A stretch of 64,000 nt of DNA, from positions 1,731,294 through 1,795,293 of the forward strand of contig OX393562.1 in NCBI GenBank assembly GCA_947652115.1, given 5' to 3'. Made by a program: the position numbers and the translations under genes. The notes under the pieces are model-generated. The model made no database searches. It was not told where the DNA came from and saw only the letters and a program-made list of their open reading frames with translations. This document shows positions 13,901-23,379 of the stretch, piece by piece. The number at the start of each line of letters is the position of its first letter. Position 1 is the first letter of the stretch. Source of the stretch: Blastomussa wellsi. Lineage: Eukaryota > Cnidaria > Anthozoa > Scleractinia > Plerogyridae.

Positions 13901-16900
13901 TTACTGTCTAGAGAAATGTGTTTGTAGAGGTGTTCTGCTCCCTTCATCATGTCATCATCAAAATTATGAAACTTTGCAATGATTATTGCAAAGCTAGTAA
14001 TGATGTTCTTTCAGAAACAACCCTAAAACTGATCATGTGAAATCAATAAAAAGTTAACTTTCCACCAATTTTCATGTCGATGTATTCTTATTCTTCCCTT
14101 TTCAATGGCCAAGTAAAATTTTGTGACTGACAGCAAGTATGTCATCTTGAATGCTTGCCTGGCTGACACATAGAACCAAAAACCAATATGGTTCCATTGT
14201 GTGGGTGGTGCAGTAGAATGTATTTTTTTGTTTAACACAATTAATTAAAGTCAAAGTCCTGGTATAACAGTGTACCACAGTGTATTAAAAAGGCTTTAAA
14301 AGAGTCACAAATACACAGAAATCACGCGAACTGAAAAATAATTATGAAAATTATTTCTGTTGAACAACCATGGAAAGGTGCTAAAACATTTTTTTATACC
14401 ACAGCAAAAAACAATTATTCTTTTTTCAACTCAAGCCCTGGTTGAGGACAACAAAAATGATTTGATACCATCGGTTGTCAACTAAGAGCACTCAGTAAAC
14501 AACTAAGAAAAAGTCAAATTTTACTGCTAACAAAGTAATATGGGTACACGAGGTATCAAGATGGCAAACATGGAAAATAACATGCAAATTGCAATGCAGT
14601 ACACCCTTAAAGAAAAACTAAGTAACTTTTTTAAAAAAAACTTCCTTTTCTGAAGAACAGTATCCAAATAAAAGCACACATCAAGTCTGTTTTGGTGTGG
14701 TACATGATTATTTTTTCATTATCTGCAAAGACTGACCAACCTCCTCCAGGACCAACATCAAAACCTCGCTTCCTCCTTCTTCTCTGACCATTTTCACTCT
14801 CGTTTTTTACTTTCTCTTCAAAGGATTTATCAACCTGTACAAAGTGGTATAAAACCATGCTGAAAAATGAACATTTTATTGGGGAAACATGCTACAGGTG
14901 TTTGAACGACTTCAAAAATTTAACATATGGCGGGTAAAGATTTTAAACACTGTGGTAAAAACCAACACCTTTTAAAGTGCTACTGCAATGAAAAATGTTG
15001 TTCTTGTTCTCTTTCGATTCCGATTTTATATTTTGCAAGAATGCATCATGCCAATTATTGCGCCTCAATAGTTTATTTTTGCAATGTGTGAACCCAGCTG
15101 ATTAGTATGCACCTCAAGCTTTTAGAAGCAAGTTGCTGTTTTGTATACCAAATATGCCGGTTCACACAGTAAAAAATTAAGCTGGTGAGCTGATGACGTC
15201 ATTTTCTCTCTCGATCCAGCTCTCTCAATGCAACTAGACTGAAGCTGAATCTGGTAATGGCGCACAGTTTTAAGAAGAAATAGTCATTCAAAAAAACACA
15301 GTAGCACTTTAACATGCCACTTCAGAAACAGTGCTGTGTTAAAAGTTATCCCGTGTAACATGGATTAAAAATCGCAATAAAACATTGCTGTTAAAAATTG
15401 CCTTGTGTAATATCACCTTTTAAATTACATGTATGCAAAAAAATACAGTGAACAGTCAAACCAGATGTTCTTTTGATGGGAACTGTGCACCGTTGTGGCA
15501 CAATGTCCCAATATTGATTGACAATTTCTACGACAACTTGCAACTTTCAACTCAAATTTGTTCAAGCCAGTTGCCAAGTTTTCCAAGTTCTGGTTTTCAT
15601 TTTACCACTGTGAAAAATAGGAATTCCACCCATGCTTTGAAAGAGGAGGAAATAATTACTCTGTGGTCAACTACAATTTATCAACAGATGGCGAAAAATA
15701 GCAACAGGCAGGGTTCCCAGTATGTTTTTAATTGTGAAGTACGATTCCCAGTTTGGAAATTTGATCTTAGCATTTCGAAAAGCTAGCGAACGGCAAGTGA
15801 AAGGATGATGAACACCTAGACAAGCCGTGCACACAAATTCAGTGAGGGAATGAACGGCTAATTAAAATTTTCGCATGGGTGAGGTCGAACGGCTGCACGA
15901 CTAATGAAAATTTTCGCATAGAAGAGGTCGAACAGCTGAATGGCTAATGAAATTTTTCGCATGGATGAGGTCGAGCAGATAAACGGCTAATGATAATTTT
16001 CATACAGCAAAACTCGAGTGGCTAACGCCTGTAGAAATTTTGGCTGAACCAGTTAGATAAAATTAACCGATGAGTTTGTGCGGCTGTCAATGATTATTAT
16101 CAATCGATCAAACGACTGAATAAACTTTCCAACAAAATAAAACTACAGTGTATTATCAAATGGTTCACTTGTAATGGGAAATAAACAGCTTAACTTTCAA
16201 TAAAACAAATACTGCAATGAAAGTCTTTTGAGAGTAAAGCAAATTTCTTTTCTGAGAAAAAACTGACCCAAAGCATCTGCTGCACTCACTTGCTCAAAAA
16301 ACACAATGTCCACCATTTTGATGACAAAAACATCTTGCTTATCAGAATACTGCTGTTGAGTGGGCGACTGGTTTTCGTAACGAACAAAATAATGGGTAGA
16401 TAAACAAGAGGTGCCAATTTGTCTGCCCTGTTGAATTGCATATATTTTACACAATTTGTGAATTGAAAAGATCACTTGAAACCCAAAACGACTCTACTTT
16501 TGACGTATTTAAAAGGAAAAGGAAAATTGTTTATGTTTACATTCGCTCGCTTCGGCCATCTTTTCATAACACTCAATTGTTGGCTTTATTCAAGACTAGC
16601 AGTGTTGTAGAATCCAAGATATTATACGTTTGAAATCGTGCTGGAATGCTTGTTAATTAATACTGTCCGGAATGCTTGTTAATTAATACTGTATGCCAAC
16701 AACTTGGCGCTCACTCTTTGACAGGTTTATGTTTACATTTCCTCACAGTAAAGTATAACTGAAAACGAGAAACTATCAGCTGATTGACTCGTGGAAATGT
16801 TCACCACTCCAACTTGTGCGTGTTAGTTGTGAAAATAAATGAAGTGGGAAAAGCGAAACGCGGTGCCAAACGCCAGTGTTCTGCATTCTGATGATCGAGA

Positions 16901-18154
16901 TGTGTTACGCATTGATGATGATGGTGCCATGACTGATCGAAATGTTGATAGAGTGGCGTTCAGCTGTTCGGCCTCATTGATTTTGAATTGGTTTTCACTG
17001 GATTTTTCTTTTCATTGAAATGTGTTCTCAATGTTTGAAAAAATTAATGGTTAAATGGTCGCTTTAATATTTTGGTGTAATGTAAACATGGACGCATGCA
17101 ATGGGTGGCGAATTATGTTGGAAAGGTAGCCTGAGTTGGAATGGTTGACAAATAATTCATTTTTTAACGGATAGCTTGGGCCGTTTGAACAGTTGATGAT
17201 TTTTTCTAACGGATAGGTCAAGCCGTGCGAAAGCTGTTGAATTTTTTCCAACGGATGACTTGAGCTGTGTGAACGGCTGATGAATTTTTTGGAACAGATA
17301 GCTCAGCCATTCGAATGGCATTCCAATCCATTCGAACGGCTTATGAATGGCTTCCGCATGGTCGAAACAGCTAGCCGTTAGGAACGTTTTCGTGTGACAT
17401 TTCTCACAGTCAATTTACAGTTGAGCATGGAGTAATTCTTTTCTGTAAGTGTTTCTTTGAAACAGAGGTATTGCCTTGTTTTAAACGGTAAAATTAAACC
17501 GGACTTAAAAACTTGCTTGGGCAAATTTGAATGAATGTTGCAAATTGCTCCCATCAAACTGTCAATCAATACTGGAGCACTGCCCTGCAAAATTGCAGAG
17601 TTCCTATCAAAAAAGCTAAGCACCCATGTCAGACTGACTGTATACCTTCAATAAAACAACCTCCAGTAATTTTTGACAAGTATTTGAAGCTCTGCCTTTG
17701 GGTAAACATATGTAAAGTTGGCATTATTTTGTATTTCGTAGTTTTCCTTAGGGTTTTGTAATACGAAGTTAAATTTTATTTTGACCGCCTTCTATTCGAA
17801 TTAACTTTGATCTCTTGATCAATTTAAGCTTATCTATAAGGCTTTTTCTAAATTTCACATTGTAATGGCAATCAAGAAAGTAACACACATCAGGCAATCA
17901 AACAGGAATGTTATTAAAATAAGATGAATAAGATCAAATTGAATTTATTTCCCCTGCAGACGTCAAACTCGTGTGTGAGTACGTACGCATGCACGTGGAG
18001 TTCAAGGCGTGAAGAGGAATACCCAATGCAAGAACCAACAACAAACAATATCATTCAGAAAGACAGAAGTATAAAAAAAATTAAGCACAAAGTTCTTTAC
18101 CTCCCCATTCAAGTTTTCTTGCGTCGGTAAAAATTCAACTTCAGCAGCCGCCAT
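4946..18154 (-). CDS. PUF60: Poly(U)-binding splicing factor PUF60 (FIR / half-pint family)
   Basis: Twelve minus-strand exons join in frame to about 639 residues: 18101-18154 (start [21 protein letters not shown]), 14741-14834, 10589-10797, 10025-10116, 9192-9312, 8790-8882, 8549-8676, 7774-8066, 7064-7243, 6491-6846, 5454-5643, 4946-5055. In order: an acidic/basic N-terminus; the PUF60-typical [13 protein letters not shown] helix; RRM1 (about 151-221, [11 protein letters not shown]...KGFAFVEY); RRM2 (about 244-322, RIYVASV...KGYGFLEY); an Ala/Pro/Thr linker; a glutamine-rich tract (about 450-492); and a C-terminal UHM (about 541-632) with the RWF motif that binds ULM tryptophans. PUF60 works with U2AF65 and SF1 at 3' splice sites in the nucleus. 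At 639 residues it is longer than the roughly 560-residue human protein, mainly through the linker and Q tract. The donor after 14741 is weak, and the exon ending near 7774 has an in-frame alternative donor 6 bases earlier. Confidence 0.94.
6660..6775 (-). repeat. CAG/CAA repeat encoding the PUF60 glutamine-rich tract
   Basis: On the minus strand the exon 6491-6846 has mixed CAG and CAA codons broken by leucines, giving repeated LQQQQ blocks over about 43 residues. It lies between RRM2 and the UHM. It keeps the reading frame and is coding, not intronic. Confidence 0.9.
7325..7725. repeat. Degenerate tandem repeat in PUF60 intron
   Basis: Loosely repeated words around TAAAGTGGACACC / TAAGGTGGGAACC / GATGCACAC recur every few dozen bases. 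A related phrase (CACCTCTCTAAGATGGAC) occurs near 40603-40620 in the first PX-SH3 gene. Origin not clear. Confidence 0.4.
8095..8385. mobile_element. MITE-like element in PUF60 intron
   Basis: Ends are inverted: GAGATTTTCAATTT at the left and AATTGAAAATCGCTC at the right. The interior has paired GATTGG and CCAATCA words typical of small foldback elements. No target duplication was resolved. It resembles a widespread marine-invertebrate repeat that I recall but cannot verify here. Confidence 0.55.
8456..8494 (+). repeat. Homopolymer junction poly(T)-poly(G)
   Basis: A run of about 18 T is followed directly by about 18 G in a PUF60 intron. The exact length is unreliable, because such runs slip in both replication and sequencing. 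Confidence 0.85.
11535..11836 (-). mobile_element. tRNA-derived SINE in PUF60 intron 2
   Basis: Read on the minus strand from 11836, the head has an A-box-like TTAGCTCAGTTGG and a B-box-like GGTTCAAGTACC, as in a tRNA. A unique body with conserved phrases (GTGTGGGTTCTTTAACGTCC on the plus strand) follows. Anticodon-arm pairing is not tRNA-like, so this is a SINE rather than a tRNA gene. Confidence 0.7.
11902..13852. mobile_element. 1.95-kb TA-flanked DNA element with CAGTAC ends
   Basis: Left end CAGTACTGCTCAGAAATAAG and right end (reverse complement) CAGTACCGCCCAGAAATAAG form terminal inverted repeats. The element is flanked directly by TA on both sides, as expected for Tc1/mariner-type TA target duplications. 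Just inside each end is a stretch of alternating purine-pyrimidine sequence built from GTATACGC, TATGCATA and similar words. The core has three clear diverged copies of a roughly 55-base unit (about 12141-12195, 12521-12573, 12731-12786; shared GAATAGAACCAGA and ATATCATTTT) and a fourth relic near 13068. No transposase is visible, so it is non-autonomous. It sits in PUF60 intron 2 and itself contains the MITE at 13393-13683. Confidence 0.75.
13393..13683. mobile_element. 291-bp MITE nested in the larger element
   Basis: Perfect terminal inverted repeats CAGGGTCCGAAATT / AATTTCGGACCCTG, flanked by ATGCA at 13388-13392 and again at 13684-13688. CAGGG ends are hAT-like, but a 5-bp duplication is shorter than the usual 8, so the class is left open. 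Confidence 0.78.
14972..15312. mobile_element. TTAA-ended MITE in PUF60 intron 1
   Basis: Begins TTAAAGTGCTACTG and ends CAGTAGCACTTTAA, an inverted repeat that includes TTAA at both edges. TTAA targets are typical of piggyBac-like and Kolobok-like elements. No coding capacity. Confidence 0.78.
15850..16020. repeat. Subterminal tandem array, 43-bp period, about 4 units
   Basis: Units share GCTAATGAAAATTTTCGCAT followed by GAGGTCGAAC. TCGCAT recurs at 15871, 15914 and 15957, and a decayed CAT at 16001. Lies in the left arm of the 15446-17640 element. Confidence 0.75.
16645..16695. repeat. Tandem duplication of a 26-bp unit
   Basis: The unit GGAATGCTTGTTAATTAATA plus ACTGTCC occurs at 16645 and again at 16671, in the centre of the 15446-17640 element. 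Confidence 0.85.
17155..17330. repeat. Subterminal tandem array, 42-bp period, about 4 units
   Basis: AACGGAT-type words recur at 17166, 17208 and 17250, and as AACAGAT at 17292. Lies in the right arm of the 15446-17640 element and pairs loosely, in inverted sense, with the left array. Confidence 0.7.
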
Positions 18155-18390
18155 GATTCAACGTGTGTGAAGAATAGAAGCGGTGCAAACTGGGAAAATT
18201 ATCATATTTGTCATGTCAATTTTCTTTCCTCCGTCACCATTGGTTTATTGCTTACCAATCACAATCTTCGTACTATCAGTAAGTGATTCCTTATAAGAAC
18301 ATCATTCATTGGTTTTAACACATTTCAACCAATCAGATTAGTCGTACTAATTGGGCCAAATAAAAGTGGTGATTGCGATTTCCGGGAAAG
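18155..18390. promoter_or_regulatory. Divergent promoter shared by PUF60 and the RNF139-like gene
   Basis: Only 236 bases separate the two opposed start codons. The interval has five CCAAT or ATTGG pentamers, at 18239-18243, 18255-18259, 18308-18312, 18329-18333 and 18350-18354. Dense CCAAT boxes (NF-Y sites) are typical of housekeeping bidirectional promoters. No clear TATA box is placed for either gene. Factor binding is inferred. Confidence 0.65.
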
Positions 18391-21300
18391 ATGGCGCCGA
18401 GCGAAGTGGTGTTTCGCGTGCCATTTCTTGTTCTTTTGGAGTGGATTCTGTGTCTGGATGTCAAGCAGTACAGTGATTGGTCTCCATATGGCAGAATTAT
18501 ACAACTCCTAGGTAGGTTTGGTCTTATTTTACTTGTTGTCTGAAGCAAGTTTCGCGATGTGTTGCCGGCGTGGGTTTTTACTTGACCCGGACTTGACGAC
18601 GTCTGCCGTCGCGTTGTCCAAGACATATTTCGTGAGTTTTTGTCTGAAGTAATCATCAAGAATGCTTGTGAATAATATATCAAAGTTAGCTAGCCGATCA
18701 GTTTTTCTAAGCATCTCTGATATGGTATAACGCTGTGAAATTCTTGGGAGTATTATAAGATAATTAAAACTTCGCATGCGTCTAAACTTTTGGGTATTGG
18801 CTATAAACTTTTACAGTGTAGTTAAGTTCGTTTTATTGGAGCAGTTCTGTTGCTCATTAGTCTCCTTCGAGCCCGTTATCACTGTAGGAACCCTAATAAC
18901 GGATGTGAAAGAGACTAGTTGCTTATTGGAAAGTGAAAATTGCCTGACACTGAAATAATTTTGTAACAAACGTTCAAGTCAGTTCCAAGTATTGGCATAT
19001 AAAATGCCCAGGTCGAACAAAATGAATTGACAAATTACTGTGGATGAGGTGTTGCCTGGCATTTATGTGGTCCATGGATTACATATTTTTGGAATTTTCG
19101 TCTGCCAGATTACACATGATGGAACCGATCTGGGAAATATCCATATGCTGAGATACTTCATAACACTTGCTTGATTTCTTTCTCAGCTGCAATGTGATTG
19201 CAGTAGATTTGAGTTTAAATGCCATTATGATAGATAAGCTTTCATGAGCATACATGTAAGCTGTACATTATAACCCACCAATCAATTTTTGTGCACGCAT
19301 ATTAGTCAAAACATGTCATGTTATATAAAATCAAATGACAGGAATCAGACAACATGCCCTGTCCAATTTGAGAAGTGCAAAGTAAATAAGTCACCTTTTC
19401 AGGTCTAATGTTTTAATCACATTATAGTGTTAAAAAGTTGTGTTCTAATTAAACCAACCAACTTGTATTTATTTAATAATCACAATGTGGTTATCATGGT
19501 AGGTTTTTTTTCATTAAATTTTTACCACAGTAGAGCATGTTGTATAAATTTGTTTGGAGGGTAATAAAATAAATATATCCCTTTCTGGCTTGTTGGTATA
19601 TTGGAGGATAATGCACTTGATTGAAAGATTGTCCTCAAAATTTCACAGTTGCCCTTGAAGCTTTGCAGGGTACAGGGAAGTTCAATTTTCCAACTTGCCC
19701 TTAAGGCAAGCTGTAGCCAGGATGCACTAGCCCGGAGGTCATTTCCACTAGCCTGAAAAAAATTCTCAGAAGTGTAATGGACAAATTAATTAATCAATTC
19801 ATGAAAACTTTCACTTGCCCAACGGGCAAGTGAAGGATAAAATCCACCAGCCTGATGGCAAAATCCACTAGCCCCGGCTATCGGACACTAACCTCCCTGT
19901 AAAGCTTCTGTTTATTTTTCAACAACCTTTTTGCTTAGGCGTTATCCTCCAATATTACTATTGCCTGAAGGGGTTAATTTACTACATACATGTGACATAG
20001 CTTAAACATCCACATTCTTTTGTGTTAAAGAAAAACTGACACAAGTCCGTTTGTAATTTCTTTCAGGAATTGTGTTATTTTTGGCCCTTTCTTTGCTGGG
20101 CCGAGATGAGCTGCTTAATTTTTACAGTCAAGCTCTCTTTGTCCTGGTTGTGACATTTATGCTGTTTTTGAATGCTTACAATAGCATGAACCTCTTCTAT
20201 ACTTTGGAAGAACAAGGAATAGCAAACCTTATAACAGAAGACGGTGCTATATTGCTGTTTTTAGTGATTACTGGTGCCTGGATTGTGTATTTAATAACTT
20301 TGGTGCTGTACTCCAGAGTTTATTGTTCCATGAAGCCAGTGCTGTTTTCAATAACGGCATTCCCTGTAATGCTGCGATTCATGTCGCCTTCAAGCCAGAA
20401 TGATGATCCACCTTTGTGGCTATGCATATGCTTTGGATATGCATTTTATTTGACTCTAATGAGTGTTTACCAATCCATTCACGACATTGTCTGCCATTTC
20501 ATTACGTCAGCCCATATCATGCAGTGGATGTACAGAATGTATGGATTGACCGTCACTGTCGTATTCCACTGGCGGAGAGTTAAAGTTCCTCTCTGCATGA
20601 TGGCATTATGGATGGTGTTATTTCTCTACAATGGCTTCACTTTTTTACTGTTCTCCAGTGAAACATTAACAGCATTGCAGTTATTCAACTTAACTATGGC
20701 ATTAACTTGCAACTCTATCCTGTCAATGGCATCATGTTGTTTTGTGATTTACAAGTTGTCAGGGTATGTTTTGAACATTGTCAAGCGTTACCACCACGAG
20801 GAGAACATTGCTCCAGCTGGTGACCCTTACAGCTCTCCAGATGGTCTGAGAGAAGGGTTTGGGTTTTTCTTTCTCGGTCTGTACACCGGGCTTTCGAGCT
20901 CAAAAATCAGCAGAAAATTAGTACTTCTGGAACTGATATTTTATTTAATTATTTCAGCGCTAGTGAGATCAATGTTCGAAATAGCAGAGCCCGTCCTCTT
21001 GGGCCTTGCATCACAGCCAAGCATTGTGTACCGCAAACATTTCCGGGTTTTGTCATTCTGCGTTGCTCTTCTGGGGACATCGATTTATTTAGCACTGAAT
21101 TTGTACTTCCTGAAAGAGAAGATCCCATTTATCACACCAAACATTATCACCATAGCTCAAATCATTGCTGCTTTGGTGTTGTACTTCTTGTATGTTTACG
21201 AGTCTCGACAAACTCAAATATGGGAGGCACTTGATGACTATGTGTACTTCATTAATGGTTCTTGCAAAGTTTTTGAGTTTCTTGTCATCTCAGCGGTACT

Positions 21301-21634
21301 TTTCTACAGAGTCTGTGACTTCAGTTTAGAATGGACGCTTTTTCAGATTGTCATGGCAATACTTCATCTTTACTTTAATATCTGGACGCCAGCCAAGGAA
21401 GGCTGGCTGAGTCTTAAACAGCGTCACCAGGTAAACCAAAAGTTGAATTCGCTGCCATCTGCAACAGAAAAAGAGATTGACGAGCTAGAAGATGTTTGTT
21501 CCATCTGCTTGGAGGAGTTAAAAACTGCAAAAGTTACGCCATGCAGACATTATTTTCACAGCTTGTGTCTCCGCAAATGGCTCAATGTACAGAACAAGTG
21601 TCCTATGTGCCACACTGCCCTACTATCATTGTAA
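18391..21634 (+). CDS. RNF139-like: TRC8/RNF139-like multi-pass RING-H2 E3 ubiquitin ligase
   Basis: Two exons, 18391-18511 (ATG in ATGGCGCCGAGC) and 20067-21634, join in phase 1 to 562 residues. Most of the protein is hydrophobic, with about a dozen membrane-spanning stretches such as LFVLVVTFMLFLNAY and IIAALVLYFLYVY. This fits the TRC8 N-terminal domain family of ER ligases. The C-terminus has a complete RING-H2, C-x2-C-x11-C-x-H-x2-H-x2-C-x10-C-x2-C (about 518-555), containing HYFHSLCLRKWL and CPMCH. That is closer to RNF139 than to RNF145, by memory of both. Family members act in ER-associated degradation and sterol control. Human RNF139 has about 664 residues; this one lacks its long acidic tail after the RING. 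The gene shares a promoter with PUF60. Confidence 0.88.
19671..19901. repeat. Dispersed repeat, copy 2 (inside RNF139-like intron)
   Basis: Longer relative of 681-830, with near-inverted ends TACAGGGAAGTT and, reverse-complemented, TACAGGGAGGTT. The interior includes AACTTGCCC, ACTAGCCCGGAGG and GCTATCGGACACTAACCTCC. It belongs to a small non-autonomous family. Confidence 0.7.
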
Positions 21635-23379
21635 ATGAAAATAATGTGTGCGACATACAACTGTAAACTAAAATGTTTGATCACTGTGCTGTTCTAAACA
21701 TTATGCATACCCACACCCACCTCATGAAAGGCGATTGTGTGTGGGGGGGTGGGGGGAGGTCTCAAAAGCCAAAATTTGGAAAGGAAAGTACTATTAAGCT
21801 AAACTTGATTTTGTGGAAGGGTGGGTGGGTGTCAAGCCAAGAAAACATTTGTTGGAGGGTGGGTGGTTTCACTGCAAACGTTCTGTTTGTCAAAAGTGAG
21901 ACAAAACCAAACAAAACTGTTGACATTTTATTGAATAAAAATAATAGCTACTTTCTCCTAAAGAAAGATCACATGGCATTATTAAAATTTCTCATTTTTT
22001 GTGAGCTGATTAAAAAGTACCATATAGACCTTTCCCGCAGTCTTTACAAACAATGGTTTCAAGTTGAGGCTGGATGGACAAAAAATGTATGAAACTGAAA
22101 ATTGTCTACCCCAGCATTGACTCGAAAGCTTTCATCACAGGTATCAACGTGTATTACGGGAAAGGTCTATATACTCAGTCTATTCAGTCCAAATGCATGC
22201 TGATAAAACTGGCTACATTTCAATTTTGAATTGATAACTATCATTTAACTGATCAAATTTTAAATTTGATGTTTATGGTTGTCAACTGAAAAGCAATAAT
22301 TTGTATTAGAAATGGGCCTTTTGCCACAAACGGTCACATAGTACAAAATCCGACATGCTGGAGGGCAAGCTTATTGTTATTCCTGCACTGGGACATCCAA
22401 AAAACAAAGGAAAATCAAGCTTGACTGGCTGAAGTCGCTTTGTTTGGCAGTTCCAGGGCGGGAATAATAATAAGCTTGCCCTCCAGCATGGATTTTGTAC
22501 CATGTGACCGTTCGTTGCAAAAGGCGTGTTGCAAATTTCAGAGACCGAATATACAGTGTACAAACCATATAAATTGTAAGTAGCAGTTTATGTTATCAGC
22601 TTCAGTCAAGCAAAGTTGGAATGTTAATGTTTTGTTGCCACTTGCTCGTTAAACATTTACCATAGAAATATAGGAAGGCGAAAGAAAATAAAATTATTTT
22701 TTGTAACATGCATTTTTTACAGATACTCTTTGTTGTCCTGTAGCATGTGCATTTTTGACTGCATTAGGAAAGAATGTCATAATTATTATTAAAAGGCTGG
22801 CCTTTTGCAGACTGAACTGTTCTTGGAGTCAAACTACAACAGCTGGGGTACAACACAGTCTATACTAACCTCGCAAAGTTATTTTTATGAAAGTGTGACG
22901 TCAGTGGTGGGTTTTCTTCCATCGGTGATGCCACATTACAATGTGGAAACGGGTGTTAATAATTCTACGCTGGAAAGAAAGAAATCCTCAGATTTTAATC
23001 AACGTTTGTAGGGCTTATAAACAACAATTGTAAAGTTTAGGCTTGAGCTTATTTTGTAGGTAAGTAAAAAATATTAAGCACCTTGTTTTGTTGTGAGGAA
23101 TATTTTGTACCAGATGTGCATGTTATTTAAGCAACAGACCACAAGGTACTATGGTTTATTGGCTGATAAACCACGCGGGATGTTGGTAGAACACGAGAAG
23201 AATTTGTAAATCACATGTTGCATATGGGTTTGTTTTTTCGTTCATCGTAAGCCATCGTAAGAGAAATGGCATTTGGGTTTGTTTTTTCGTGCAGAATGTT
23301 AGTATGTACGCAAAGCGGGCCTATCTTGCGTGACGGGGGGTGCTATCGAAGCCAACACCCACGACCCCACATGCACAAT
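21635..23379. other. Intergenic region with RNF139-like 3' UTR
   Basis: An AATAAA at 21934-21939 is a plausible poly(A) signal for the RNF139-like gene. A GT-rich stretch follows near 21740-21860. The large foldback at 22316-22525 lies here. A short duplicated phrase (TTTGGGTTTGTTTTTTCG type, near 23225 and 23273) precedes the F-box gene. No other gene is recognised. Confidence 0.6.
22316..22525. repeat. Long inverted repeat (foldback, about 65-bp arms)
   Basis: Left arm 22316-22383 and right arm 22461-22525 are near-perfect reverse complements, sharing CGGTCACAT, GTACAAAATCC and GCTGGAGGGCAAGCTTATT. A roughly 77-base loop separates them. Probably a MITE; no target duplication was resolved. 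Confidence 0.85.

Larger units (their letters stand above)
15446..17640. mobile_element. 2.2-kb TA-flanked foldback element with long diverged arms
   Basis: Left end CAGTGAACAGTCA and right end (reverse complement) CAGTCAGTCTGACA lie directly inside TA dinucleotides. The arms stay alignable for well over 150 bases: TATTGATTGACA is shared, as are TTGCAAC, CAAATTTG and ATTTTACC in the same order, with many substitutions. Each arm also has a short tandem array: period 43 bases at about 15850-16020, and period 42 bases at about 17155-17330. No transposase was seen. It fills most of PUF60 intron 1. Confidence 0.68.
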
